Positions 1 to 13,000 of a stretch of DNA of 64,000 bases are shown here, piece after piece. The notes beneath the pieces are model-generated. The model was not told the origin of the DNA. It saw nothing but the letters and a program-made list of their open reading frames with translations, and searched no databases. Within the stretch, counting starts at the first letter, position 1. Every line of letters starts with the position of its first letter. The translations under genes were made by a program, and so were the position numbers. The DNA comes from Symbiodinium natans (lineage: Eukaryota; Sar; Dinophyceae; Suessiales; Symbiodiniaceae): NCBI GenBank assembly GCA_905221605.1, contig CAJNDS010001024.1, positions 209,501 through 273,500 of the forward strand, given 5' to 3'.

Positions 1-965
1 TCTGCCCATGCCACACATGGCCGGGTGTAGGGTGTCAGGACATGCGAGATGCTGGAGAATCGAACGCGAAAAAACTGCAGCTCATGAGTCAAACCACCTG
101 GTGCTCGGACATGTAACCATCCAGTGGGCCTAGAAAGCTCTTTCACTAACATGAGTTCCCCATCGAATTCGACCAGAATCCAGCAAATGACATCTCAAGC
201 ATAAACTTTCAGCTTACGACCCCCTAGTACTAGTAATAGTACTAGTGGTAGGAGTAGCAATAGTAATCGTAATCGTAATAGTACTGGTACTACCAATAGT
301 AATAGTAGTGGTTGTAGAAGTAGAATCCCCTAGACAAGAAGCAAGGCAAGCACCTTCGGCAGCGGCGCAGTCTCCACGCCGATAACTGGCGGCTTTTTCA
401 TGCCTACGAAACAGAGGCAGCATGGGGCTATCGCAGATGCACCCTGAACCCTGAACCCTAACCCTAAACCCGTTGGCGGCGCGATGTGAAAGCACTGAGC
501 CCAGCACTGTCTGGACGTGGTGAGGGCGGGCAAGAGATCTCCTCGATGAAACCTGTGATCGGACTCACCAACGTGCACTTTATTTGTTGTGTGTGTGTGT
601 GTGTGTTTTTGTTTTTGTTTTTTTTTTTTGGGAGGGGGACTGGGCTCCAAAACAGCTACCTGATCTGCGGTGGCCTATCGTAACTTCGACCATCCTGAAG
701 TTGTGCTGCAATGTGGCAAAGTCATGAGCTCGATAGCAGCTCCTCAGACAATCTCCGCGCCTGCATCGTTCTCATCATCTGCATCATTTCCGCCAGACCT
801 TGGAGGTGGATTCGCAGGATCTAGCCCAGAGCCCTAGTTGAAAGGGACAGAGTGCCACCAAAAGCCCGACTAGAGGAGCTGGAGCAATGGCCTTCCTACA
901 CCTGAAAAAACATTGACACCCCCTGCATTACAGACATATATGAGAGATATTTGACTGTTGCCATC
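1..965. other. Gene-free left edge
   Basis: I see no convincing exon here. The stretch holds an irregular GTA/ATA-rich run near 225-320, degenerate telomere-like heptamers at about 442-471, and a GT run followed by a T-rich run near 588-630. The short open frames are low-complexity readings of these repeats. Confidence 0.5.
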
Positions 966-1295
966 TCAGGTTGGCCACCCTTTGACCACGGCGGTCATCA
1001 CTGCGGTGATGGTGACGCAAATCACGCAGACTGCGGTGACCTCAGTGAAAGCGTTCGATAGGTTGGCAGCTGGGTTGATCCCGAAGTGCAGAAGCGATTT
1101 TTTGATGGGTTTTGGCTTGAACGTGACAAAACCATCTGTGCTAGCAGCTGCAAGCTTGCCCACATCTGTCCTCACTCCATCGAAGTCACAAGCAAAAAAG
1201 TCAAGATCAGCTAGGGCAGCCATTGCCACTGTTCCACCCAAATGAACTTGGTAGTCACTTAGTTGTTCCTTTCTTTCATCCACTTCCAAAGGCCT
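966..1295 (-). CDS. Candidate 3'-terminal exon, unknown protein
   Basis: An open frame of about 110 codons ends in TGA. Its composition is protein-like: it contains ADLDFFACDFDGVRTDVGK and ends in a hydrophobic stretch followed by KGWPT. In-frame stops lie just upstream, and an AG at 1296-1297 (minus strand CTAG/AGG) would be a fitting splice acceptor, so it may be the last exon of a gene on the minus strand. It lies downstream of the Na+/Ca2+ exchanger in the same orientation, but its C-terminus does not resemble the usual exchanger C-terminus. It could be the next gene or a chance frame. The family is not recognised. Confidence 0.3.
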   Translation of the reverse strand, partial: RPLEVDERKEQLSDYQVHLGGTVAMAALADLDFFACDFDGVRTDVGKLAAASTDGFVTFKPKPIKKSLLHFGINPAANLSNAFTEVTAVCVICVTITAVMTAVVKGWPT

Positions 1296-1519
1296 CTAGT
1301 AACCCCGGCGACTGCAAAGTCCAGCTTTTTCCCCTGTGGTCGAGAAGACTACCAACTCCCCCCAGGACCTCCCACATTGGAGGTGAAGCTAGGGGCTGGG
1401 CTGAACCAATCACGGCCGCCTGTTCAACATTCTACAACGCAGCCGTTCCTCTGTTCCTCTGGCTGTCGACCATGCTCCGAGATCCACAGGAACCCAAAAT
1501 CGTAAATAGACCCTACAGG

Positions 1520-1520
1520 G

Positions 1521-1556
<36 letters not shown>

Positions 1557-1642
1557 TTATTTACTTATTTATATATTTTCTCTTTATATATATACACATA
1601 TATATTCATTCTACATATATGTATATATATATATACATACGT
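1520..1642. repeat. TA-rich microsatellite
   Basis: Long alternating TA run grading into TTTA and TACATA variants. It shows as tyrosine/isoleucine repeats in every translated frame and is not coding. Confidence 0.9.
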
Positions 1643-2529
1643 TTTTAATGAACCCGAAACTGCCTCTCGCAAACCCTGGAAATGGACGCAAATGGCCAGG
1701 TGCCTGCTCTGCGCCGTCGGCTGTCTTGCCACTGATGGAGAACCAGGCCACAAGGCCCTGCGAATGTGAGACCCTAAACCCTAAACCCTAAACCACTGAG
1801 GCGTGGGTTTTGCACAGGTGAACAAAGTGCCTGAGAGCCAAGGATCTAAATTCTGTCAATTGTGCATACTGCGCGTACTTTTTTAGCACCAAGCACAGCT
1901 TCAAGTGAGCTGTCCAGGATTTCCTCGTGAGGTTTGCAAGACAAGCACTGTCCTTGTTTGGGAAGTGCGGGGCTCAGCAAAGACAAGATTTCAGTTTTCA
2001 TCGGAGCCGCGTCATTCTCGATATGCAGGTTCCAACTCCGGGGTTGGGATGGATAGTGCTGGACGTCAACCTTTTTTGTGAGTTGAGAAGTCGCTGTTCG
2101 GTGGCTGCAGTATTTCAAGTGGTCATGCGTCAGCAGCAGTTCGTAGCGCGAGAAGTAGATCGCAAACCCCATGTCAAACATTGTCATAGCCACGTGATCA
2201 CAGTGATCAACCATTTTCGGGCTTGTTTTGGTCCACCTAGGTGTCCATTGGCTGGTATGGCCAGAAGAAGCAGGTGGCGCCGGGGCTTCAGGGTGGCTGA
2301 AACACCTTCAAATCCGATTGCTTTTCAGCCCAGAACAGGCATCCTAAACTTCTTGAACGTGCTAAAGAACCATTCATCGACAGGTAGCTTGATCATTGAA
2401 ACCGGCATTCTGTGAATGTCTTGCTATTTGCGTGGCTATGAAACGGTGTCGTGCGGAGTTGGCTTTCGCAAGTTTAGAGAAACAAGCGCAGGAGGGGAGG
2501 GAGGGCGGCTGGGGCGGGGAGGCGATTTG

Positions 2530-2534
2530 GGGGT

Positions 2535-2565
<31 letters not shown>

Positions 2566-2600
2566 CAGTACTACAGCATGTATACGTGCAAAATGTAGTT

Positions 2601-2633
<33 letters not shown>
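2530..2633. repeat. Poly-G tract plus CA microsatellite
   Basis: A run of about 28 G (2535-2562) is followed, after 40 bp, by a CA dinucleotide run (about 2605-2632). Poly-G/poly-C tracts of 10-30 bases recur throughout the window (for example 3268-3287, 8220-8234, 9227-9247, 57541-57558). Confidence 0.9.
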
Positions 2634-2634
<1 letters not shown>

Positions 2635-3101
2635 TCGCGCTACCGGCCCTCCATTCTCAGGCCCTGGCAATGTACGAGAGCCAAAGAATAAGCAGAGTCA
2701 ATGCGCCAAGCACCTGGCGGCTCCATTCATGGTCATGCAATGTTTGGAACACATGGTCGAGGAGTCCTCGGATCTCCGAAATCGCCAAACCTCCCCCTCA
2801 AGCCTCTGATGATGTTACGACTTGAGGCCCCAGTACTACAGTGCCCAATCTCCGTCTGCATGCTCACCGGGCTTCGTCTACCAAAAACACTAGCGGCTCA
2901 AAGCGACTCTAGCGGTTCAGAGCGAACTCAGGGCTTGTATCTGATCGCATGCCTAGGACTTGACCTCTCAGACCCCAAGTCCCAAATCCGTGAACCTTTT
3001 TTGAACCCGTGCTGAGGCCGAGGCGGCGACGGGGAAGTGTCTGCACTGACACTCTCGAGCGGCCGTGTGCAGGCAACGAAGCCAACCACGTCATCCCTGA
3101 A

Positions 3102-3150
3102 CCCCTAAACCCTAAACTAAACCCTAAACCCTAAACCTTAAACCCTAAAC
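3102..3150. repeat. Interstitial telomere-like CCCTAAA tract
   Basis: About six copies of CCCTAAA with small variants, in the orientation that reads TTTAGGG on the minus strand. Confidence 0.9.
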
Positions 3151-4287
3151 ACGTTGCGCCGCACCTTGCTGGACATCGGGCCGCCAAGTTCGCCGCCCCG
3201 TAGGATCGACGGACCATCCTTGGGAGGGGAGTCTTTGAAGGGAAAGCAGGAAAAGGGTCCGCATACATCCCCCCCCCCCCCCCCCCTCGTCGGATAAAAC
3301 AATTTTTTCTTCTGTGGCTTGCAGCCTTAATGGTTAATGGGCAGAACTGGCTTGGGGCTGGGGAGGTCTAACATGGGCCCAGCCGCCGAAGTCAGCTAAA
3401 CATCTTAAACTCACACGTGTCTAGCCTGAACTTGAACGCAAACACTTTGCCGAACCCTAAGCCCGAAACCCTTTTTCATCAACTCGGCATTAGGCAGGGG
3501 GCCTTCTAAGAAAGAGCCAAGTTGCATCACCACGATGGCAAGACCAGCCATTCCAGCCTCGATGCCATGGGGTCTCCACAAATTGCTTAAGAACCCCGAC
3601 AAAATTAAAACCTATTCTTCCTTATTGAAGGAAATATGGGGATTATTGTTTTTGATTTGTTTCGGGTTCTTAGTAGGTCTGCGTTAATTATCTTTAACGA
3701 GAGTTTGAAGGTCACGGTCTTTCAGGGGAGCCTTTGTGCGCTTGTGAGTCCAATATAGTCCAACAGTGCGTGCACCAACGTGTAGGCCACTAGGCGCCCG
3801 AGCAAAGACCATGACGCCAAACACTAGCTCCTGACAGGGGCTGTGGCGCAAAGGTCGTGATTTTGGGGCAGCACAGCTGGCAACATGGGCTAGGACAAAG
3901 TACGGGTAACTATACTGCTGGGCTGCATGGCTTCGTGTCGATCATTTCAACCTGTGTGGGCAGTCAGCTCCTCAGCTCCCTTGATGACCAGACCAGCACG
4001 ATCCCTGAGGGCCAGTGGGCGGTAGAACTTTCAGGAACTGCCTGTACATGCCTCACCTCACCTGTGCTGAGAAGATAGCAACTGTAACTCTCGGCAGCTG
4101 GAGACTGCTACAGGCAAAACAATACGGCAGTTCATCGCATGGGCCGAAGTGAGGTCCAAACTGCCCTTTGCAGACAGCCTTTAGTCCAGCTGCAAGATAA
4201 AACCATTGGTCGACTATGGGAACATCGCACCAGAATCTGTTTGAACCACGCAAAACCAGAAACCCTAAAGACGGAGGGCCTCATGTC

Positions 4288-7043
4288 GGCTTGCGCCGCA
4301 ATGTCCGGGTAAGCAGCCAGCCACTTGGCTGTTCGGCCGCGAATTGCCCAAACCCTGAGGTGGCATCACATGCGACATAAAGCTTGAAGCCGCCTTGCAT
4401 ACTCTTGATTCGCCATGGGTTCTTCAAGCATTCTGGCCTGCCACATGCAGACTTCATGTACCATGGCGTGCGCAAGCTGGGATACGGACACTGCACCGAC
4501 CGACCATGGAATGCCTATGCCGAGGAACACGTTCACGGAGTTGCTGCCTGCCAGCACAAAGCATACAAGCTCAGTCTAGGCACACCTCTCTATACTCCCC
4601 TTAGATTCTCAATAAACAAAATATTTCTAAATATCCTCTTGGGCTTTATATGAACAAAAACAACAAAAAACTCCCAAGGGGGATACAGTTCTCCAGAATT
4701 CCTGAGAAGCCTGTACAACCAGATCTCGGCTGCGCCAAAGCCCCCGCAAACAACATCGCCTGTCACATTGATGATTGCAGCGTCAGCCGTTGGATCCTCT
4801 TCCATGGGCGAATAAACAAAAAGAAGCGCATATGTATATATATATATATATATGTGCAAGCAAAGGAGGTTTGCGCATGTAGATGTGTATTTATATACAT
4901 ACGTATGATGCATGTGCATGGGACGGCTGCAGTGTCGGAGGTAACGGGTGGGTATCTGCAACGTGATGACCAATGATCATGGTGAGTTCTTATAAGAGTC
5001 TTTGGCTCTATTTGTCCTCCACTGCAGCGTGGCGAGAGGCAAACAGATCCGGCATTGAAGTGCCTGGAATGGCGTCATGTGAACGACCCTGCGCTTGAAC
5101 ACACTGACTGACTGCGACTGCAGAGCAAAGCAGGAAAAAAGAAGGGAATGCGTGCTGTTGCTTGACCCAAGCAGCTAGGCCCCAAAGATAGCCTCACTTT
5201 CTTAGAATTCTTCTAGCAGAAGATGAAATGAAACTGCTATTAACTTGTTCTACACGCACCCATAAATGTAACTCACTGACCCTGATGTGGCCTAGGGCCA
5301 CGAAGCTGACGCCCGTGACCAAGTCAGGGATCTCCAACACCTAAAGTTGCAGGGGCAAGCACGGTCCTCTTCGACATTATTTGCAAGCGTCGGCATACCG
5401 CTTACTCTCCCAAGGCTAAGGAGCTCCTTCCAGAAAAACTGCATGGGACGCATCCCGAAGCACACGGGCGCGGCCATTACATCAGGCACTGAGCAGCAGA
5501 CGCATCCAAAGATTTCGGCCATGTCTCCGATGATGGCGGTCAAAACTAGGCAGTCGAACAAGCTGACATGAAGGCTCATGAAGGTTTATAAGGGGTTTAA
5601 AGGATCGTGGTACCATGTTAGGAACAGATCAGGAGCAGTTCGTGGCCAAAGGAATGGCGCAGAGTTTCCAGTGCAGAAACATGAGTTCCTGAGGAGGTTT
5701 TCGCAGTCGACATAGGCCATGCTGTTCCTTCTCTCTCGACTCTCCACCGAGTGCCCGGCAGGCAATGTAACCCAACGATGCAAAGAAGCAAACCTCAGCA
5801 TTGAAATTGACTGCTCAGATCTGCATGAGCGTGCACTCCCCACACCACAACGTGTCACAACACTTTCTGTGCAGCCCCCAGCACAAACATGCTTAGCAAC
5901 CATGCCATACGCGCGAGCGCTACAGTATCAAGACTGTGTGGTTTCTCCAGGCTTAAAGGACCACGATGGACCAACAAGAAGGGGCTTCACACTTGCCAAG
6001 CTCTGAGCACACTACCTTCTATCAGTCAACTGCAGGCTGACTGCAGGAAACCCCCTCACCTCCCCGTTCTCACTGTAAGGTCCAGGCCCACCCACGAAGG
6101 AAAGCCGTGGGAGGAATCGGGGCAAAAAACCTGGGCACCAGAGAGGACATGCTCTGCAAGTATGGACTCCACATGGCTCCACATGTTTTTTTTTGCGCAA
6201 TAGCAGGAAACTGCTCCAGAGCATCTTACCAGGAAGAGAAACCCCTCGTACGGCATCATGTGACCCGAGAACCACAGAATCCGGAGCGGAAGAAACGTTG
6301 ACTGTTTGTAGATTTCGAGGCCGCGCTCTGAAACCCTGAATTTGCCTGAAGGGCCAAGGGGCAGCTTCCACGGAACGCAGATCAGGTGGAACACCCATTC
6401 GTCCCAGGAGGCCTGTGTGGCTGCCCTTGCTGCTGCTTGACAGCCCCCGCTTCTGCACGCATCAAGGCAACTATTGGTAACCCCAGAATCTCTACTGAGT
6501 CTATTGAGTATAGTGTCACTTGTTTTAGGGAATCCGGACAGCTTTCTGTTTGGCCTGCTTGGCAGCCTCCATGCTGCCGTTGAGGACAACGGCCTCTACC
6601 AGCTGTTCTCCTGGCAGTGCCATGAGTGAAGCTGACATGCACATGCATCGTCCCCACCCTGAGACACTGCACACAAGCATACACAAGCATACACAAGCAT
6701 ACATGGTAGACAGCCAAATAATTAAGCCGCTATGATCTGAATCCCTGGGCCGGGATGACGCCACGAAGCCATGCCCAAGCGCATCTGAGCACAGGGTGTT
6801 CATAGTTCGAGTCGAGTACCCCGCTATAGGCGATCGTGCACTTGCACAAGCACACACGCATAATTGCTTACCCTTCTGCGCTTCTACGCCATTGCGGTAT
6901 GGAAGGCTTGTGAATCCGAAGGGGGCGGTAAAGAGAATGCACTCCCAAAGAAGTGGCAATCCAGCCTCGTCACAGTTGAAGGTTGCGTCCAGCCACTTGG
7001 ATGCTCCTTCATCCGCCTCGTTAACCTCATTGCGACTCATGTG
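4288..7043 (-). CDS. NCX exon block 4: C-terminal helices and alpha-2 repeat
   Basis: Inferred exons: 7043-6974, 6631-6543, 6412-6363, 6130-6074, 5562-5502, 5340-5292, 5063-5017, 4796-4760, 4547-4497 and 4328-4288 (last end tentative). They join in frame as HMSRNEVNEADEG..., SLMALPGEQLVEAVVLNGS, ASWDEWVFHLICVPWK, FFAPIPPTAFLRGWAWTL, LFDCLVLTAIIGDMAEIFGC, VLEIPDLVTGVSFVALG, TSMPDLFASRHAAVE, DPTADAAIINVTG, SNSVNVFLGIGIPWSV and AKWLAAYPDIAAQ. This matches the NCX segment from the end of the loop through alpha-2, including the highly conserved NVTGSN and VNVFLGIG. Donors are GT, GC or GA; ten of ten acceptors are AG. Confidence 0.9.
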
Positions 7044-10000
7044 CTGGGCCGACGAGAACCGGCACGCGAAGAAACGCATGCTAAGTGCAGCAACATCGGC
7101 GACAGAAAGGAAGTCAAACAAGAGTCGCTGTACTTTTGAAACATATGGTCGCGCATGCTTCTGCCGTCACAGTTCTCGGGACTAGACAGGCATATATATA
7201 TATATATATTACACACTTACACACACACACACAGATTTGCATAACCGAGAAAATCTACATACTGCATATGCAACCGCTGACCGCAATTAGGAATCGCCCC
7301 GTCCTCCTCCCAACAGGTCTTAAGCTCGCCACGCCAATCATGATCGTCTGCACCAGGGACTCGCGAATCTGCCCATCACTCTCAAACTGCGCACCTGACA
7401 TTCAATGCCACTGGGTACACGGGTTCTCGGACCAATCCGGATGTCACCACGCTCTCCGAATTTCGTGTGGCAAAACTGCATGGCTTGATATACGACCTAT
7501 ACAATGTCTCCCAAACCACTGCAGCAAACTGGAAGTTGGGTCCTTCTGGCTCCTCCAAGATCAACAGGAATTTGTCTGCAATCTCCTCCAAAGAAGCAGG
7601 AGGGGGGAGAGATATTGGGGTACCTTATTGGTGGATCCGTGTTTGGAGGAGCCCGCTACGAGCGCCAAGACACAGGCACCACACCTTTGACAAGACCCTT
7701 CTAGGTCCTGTCGCTCGGAGACTTGGGAGGTAAGGTTTCGCTGAAGACCTGGACCCTCCCTCCCACACAAAGAAGTGCCTCCAGCCGCTTGGGCAGGATC
7801 CTCAGGAAAGTGGAAGTTTCCGGGACTTTCTCACCGGACGAAAGCCAAATTTTGCAGCTTTTGGGTTCTCAAAGTTCAAGTGTAAAAAGGGCCTTCAGGC
7901 TTTGTGTCTTTCGCTTCCGGTGCACTTCTCGCTTTAGGGTTTTTGCTTCGCATCTTGGGAGGACTTGGGTTTCGACTCTCACAGATTTAGGTTTAGGGGC
8001 TTCTGGGACTTGTTGCTCAAAGCCTAGAACCCAGAAGTTTTCGGGCAGGTCTGGAGGGAACCTGGTCGTCAAGGACTCCTTATTTCATGTTTCTTTGTTG
8101 TAGGCTGCCTGAGAATCCTACAGGGCTATTTATAGCAAGCGCCTACACAAACATAGTTTTGGTGTCTTTAGGAAGGGGTTTTGTGGGCCCTCCGCCCTCC
8201 GCCTGGGAAGCCTCAGCCTCCCCCCCCCCCCCCCGCGTGGCGCCCCCTGAGGCCGAGAACTCGATCTCCACAAAGCGCTCGGTTACTCCAGGAGGGAACT
8301 CCAAGCTGCCCTTGCCGAGGGAAGGCATTTTTTGGTGGGGGGAAAGTTTTTAGGGTTTGGGGTTTGGGGGGAGTGCGGGGGTTGGAGATTAGGATTCGGG
8401 TGGCTTCTGTCGCCCCCTGACTTGCTGGTCACAAGCAGGAGGATTTTGGGGCTTGGGGTGCTCGTAATTATCACCTTCGCGCTTCTGAGTGGCCACCCTA
8501 AAATGAATATTAAAGGCTTTGGAGCTAAGCCGGCTAAGCTAAGCAACCCTGTAGCTTAGCTAGAGGCGCTGTGTCGTGCAGCCTCCGCTTCTTCATAGTC
8601 GAAGCCCGGCACTGAAGACATGCGCGAGGTCCGGAAGCCTGGGCGTCGGTCGCTTAGGAGTGAGGATATCGGATGGTTTGGGTTAAGAGTGCTGCGGGGA
8701 CTGCGGAACTGAGGGGACCTTGTGGCCATTCTTGCGTTAACTACGACGGAGACAGGATACAAGCCTACCAGTCATGACTCACTGACACGTGCGCACATGC
8801 TTGAAGAGGCCAATGGGTTGCCTTCCTCACACACTGCGAACCTCAACCCTGAGAAGGCACACGCCGGCAGCTCAGGACAGGACTGCACTTCGCTGGCCCC
8901 GAGCCTGCACAGTCTCAGGCAATGCAACCTTCCGCAATGCTAATCAAGTCTACGGTTTGCAGGTGCCTTATAATTCGAGCCGATGAAATTCGATAACAAA
9001 CAACCATGCCAATGCGGTGCCAAGACTATGCACCGTCGTGTGGACAAGTCCTGGGCAAGCAGGTCTTCACCCCACCCACACACACACACTGGGTTGCTGA
9101 CAGCCATCGAGGCGTTCAACGATGCACTGGATCTTCTGAGAATGAGATGCCTCAGAGTTGCTGACACCATCAGGCCCACTCTGAATCCCCAATGAACGCC
9201 AAGCCGGCAGGAGGCTGTTCCTGATCCCCCCCCCCCCCCCCCCCCCCAACACTTGCTTTTGTATTAAGCCCTAAACCCTATAAGCCCTATATAAACCCCA
9301 TGCTTCTTTGTTAGGCTCCTTGGGCCCCAGCTCCCTGGATGGCGATGCGCTCGAAAGGGAAGCTGGCAGCAAGCATGTCTTCTCAAGCCCCTGAGTCCCT
9401 ACGTGCAATACACTTCTGCAAAGGAGGCTGGTCTAACGCAACAGCTGCGAGCGTCGCAACTTCTCACGTGCAGCTGCTGTGAAAAAAACTGCAGCGCAGC
9501 TGGGAAGACTGAAAAATCATGAGAGTATGTCCTTATACTCCGCTGTCGATTAACTGCGTGTCCGCAAAGTCCGGACTGCGCTGTTAGGCCTTTCGCCTGT
9601 CTCATCCTGGACCAGACTGCCAACAAAAAAAACGCCGGCAGGCAGGCCAAAAGACTCCCTTCCGATGCGCCGGCACCTTAGCCAAGCAACTCGTGAAACA
9701 TCGCATTTGGGGATGCAAGGTCGCCTCTACGATGTCGGACTCAGGGATTCAAAGGAACAAAAGCAGCTGTCGCACGTGGGTCTCGGGGGGGCTGTATACC
9801 ATAGTTGCCATACTTCCTGCTCTGCTCTCTAGACAGCTGCTTCTTTCCCGCCCGCACTCCGCCCGCAAATCAAGAATCTCACGGCTCCAATGGCGCGCGT
9901 TTTGGTTGAGCCCCCAGCAAAGGTCACCACAGTTGCGTGGATTGGCCCAATCTCCTTGCCGTGCTGCGTGCCATCCCTCTACAAACCATCCCTCTACAAA

Positions 10001-13000
10001 CCATGGGCCAATACGTCAGCTGAAAAACTGCGCTTTTCTGAGCATACTGCGCAGAATTAGGCTGCTGATGGTGGGATTCTGATGCTTAGACGGCTTACCT
10101 TAAAGCGCCTCCTGGCAAAACTATTGAGCCTTGCGGCCTCTCATGGCAGGAAAAGCGGCACTACTAAGGGCCCCTGCCACCACCACAGACTGGCCGTTGG
10201 TGAGCACCTGTAGCTCTGTTGTGCCACGCATACGAACCTATTGTGGTTTTTCCTATACTCCCCCTAGAACCTTCATAAAATAGAAAAATTAAATTTCCTC
10301 TTGGGTTTTGTATAAACAAAAACACACAGTAATTCCCAAGGGGGACATAGTGTCAACATTGAGAGGGAACCCGAAACAGCGGCAGTGCAGCTCAACATTA
10401 AAGGTCGCGGCTTCAGTTGCGACCCTAACGACCATGGACCATACAGTATACCCTTTTAGGGCTCATCTTGTCGCCCAGGAAGCAGCTGAGCCAACTGCCC
10501 CTTCCAGTGACTCGATTTTCACCACCACTTCCTCGGCGACGAGCACAGAAATTCACAGCGCACTGTCGGCACAAAATGACCCCCGAAAGGCCTCGACGGG
10601 TATCACGCCTAATGGATTCAACTAGTTGCCGCACGGCTGCAAACTCAAAAAGATCTTCTTTCCCACCCCCCCCGGCCCCGAAACCCGCGTTTCAAGTTCC
10701 AAGCTTCTAGCCGCTAGCCTTCAAGGATGGTAGGACGGTCTGACGAAGGATAAGTTCAAATCAAAACCCTGCACCCGTAAGTCCCTGACATCCTGCTGTG
10801 CTCTCCAGGGACCCGCCGATGGCCTCCACGTGCAGAGGGCGACTTATGGACGAAAGGAATTCGGCTTCTCGTTTATAGTCGCTGACTCCAGTCAAACCTT
10901 TCCTCACTCTCTTTTGACTCCAATCTGACACTCACTCATCGTCAACCAGGCTGAAAGCCTTCCGAATCTCTGTGGGATGCCGGGGTCAGGGCTTTAGAGG
11001 CTAAAAGGCTTCAGCAGTGTGGTTCAGGGCTGTCGAGCTGGAAGGTTCTGTCAAAGTGCACATGACAGCTGACATGTCAGTCTCACTCCTGGACTGCCAC
11101 ACAACCAATCACACCGGCTCAGCCTTGGAATTGTGACCGGTACATCCTGCACAGGAATGCCAAACATAGCGGTCGTCTGCACAACTGTGCATTGCATAAC
11201 TGTGCATCAATCACATAACTGACCGGCGGTAGTGCGTTGCGAAGCTTACCTTGCGCTGAGCCCATGGGCTGAACATAGCAGATTGCACGATGTGTACTCT
11301 CCAAACCACCAATCGCTAGGCCGTGCTTCAAGGCAGCGACTCAACATGTAGCTTGTGGCTTCTACAGTAGTGCCACATCACCGTGTGCACCATCATATTG
11401 CCAGCAGGTCCTTCGACATCTCCCCTTCCACCAACCTGATACGACACTTTGTGTAACACGACCAGCTTGCATTGCAAGTCTGTGAGCGTCTCAAGTAAAT
11501 GGCACGTATTTCGAGAGCATTCGCTTGTGCGCTTCAGGGAATGGTTTGGGCATATTTCGGCCAAGACACGTAAATTCGCCACGGCCCACGACCTCCATCG
11601 AGCCCTGTCAACGGAATGACACTCTTTCACTTTCTCTCTCCCTCCCTCGGAGGGCTCTCTCCTGATGAGGCAAAGGGATACAGAACCAGGATGCACTGCT
11701 CGCCTCACGCGGCCCATGGCTTAAGGGCAAACGACGTCCGCTGAAAATATTTAAACGAAAAAATCTCTACAGGAGCAGCCCGGTAAATCCCTCTAGATAC
11801 CTACAAGCGCGCGGGCTTCGGGCCAGCCTCATAGCTATCTGGCTCGGTCACATACACGGACCTGAGTCAAGAGAAGCGCGAGCTCAGAGGATCGCGGTTT
11901 TAACACCAATGAACAAGCACATCAAAAACAAGCAAACAAAAAACACATACATAGTATATATAAGCATTTATATATATATATGTATATGTATACTAGCTAT
12001 TTGTTTCATATGATGTATTGGCACCGTCTACCCGAAAACCACATGTCGGTAGAATCACGCAAGTAAGCCAAGGACTGCAGCAAGCTGTTGCCGGATGGCT
12101 TCTTCACCATTTCCTGGCGTGCATGCAACATGATGTGACTGATGCGTATCATTTTGTACTGCTGCTTCGTTGGAACTGCTGCGCGCTGGGCTTGGCGACT
12201 GCCTGCTCAGTGCCTACATACGGAGGCGTCCTTGGGGCGAAGTACCACGTAGCTCCCGTGGACGCTGCCGATCCTTGCAGGCACATGATGGCCACTGGGC
12301 TCCCCATCTGAAGCTTCTGAGGGTCGATATTGAGCTCAGAGGGCCGCTGTGTGCCTCTGCCGGAAGTATCCACAGCCAGTCACGCCCAGTGAGAGAGCAG
12401 ATTTTCAGTGCATTCACTTCGCCCTTGGCTGCGTGCACTACCCAGAAACTTCCAGAATCCAAGAGGCCAAGGGCGGGGGCAGGGAGGGAAGCAGCCCTGG
12501 CTACAGACCTAGACCCTGGAGGCCCAGGCTTTGAGTGGTCACCCATGCGGACGGTTGAGATGTACTTGACCCCGAGCTCGCTGGACAGGCTTTGCCTCAG
12601 AAGCTGCAAGCTAAGCCAGGGTTCGTTCCCAATTCTATGTCTCCCGCCTGGCTAAGGGCACTTCGTCGGACCATGATTGTGGACATCTTGATCTGTGTCT
12701 CCACCAGCCGCTAGTTAACAATTAACAAGTACAAGAACATGGCAAGTGCTGATGATAATTGGCTGTCAATTATATCTGCCTCCCGCTGCTTGCCTAGCCG
12801 CCTAGCCGCCTAGCCGGGGACTTCAGCAAATAAACATGCCCTCGTCATGCTTGCACTTTCGCTCTGGCAGTAAGCTGGCGGCTGCACCACTGCGAACTGG
12901 ACAAGCGGCCTCTCTTGGGCGCCAGGATGGGGGCACAAGGGCATTTGATCGATTTAGGGGGATGCGACCACTGCACATGCCGCAGCAACGTGCTTGCGTA

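Larger units (their letters stand above)
1296..4287. other. 3' flank of the exchanger gene, last exons unresolved
   Basis: This interval must contain the last membrane-spanning exons of the exchanger if the gene is intact, but I could not align them. Possible minus-strand fragments are a frame near 4030-4090 reading LPRVTVAIFSAQ before a GTGAG, and a frame near 3911-3952 reading VEMIDTKPCSPAV then stop. Neither is convincing. The rest is TA runs, homopolymers and telomere-like heptamers. Confidence 0.4.
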
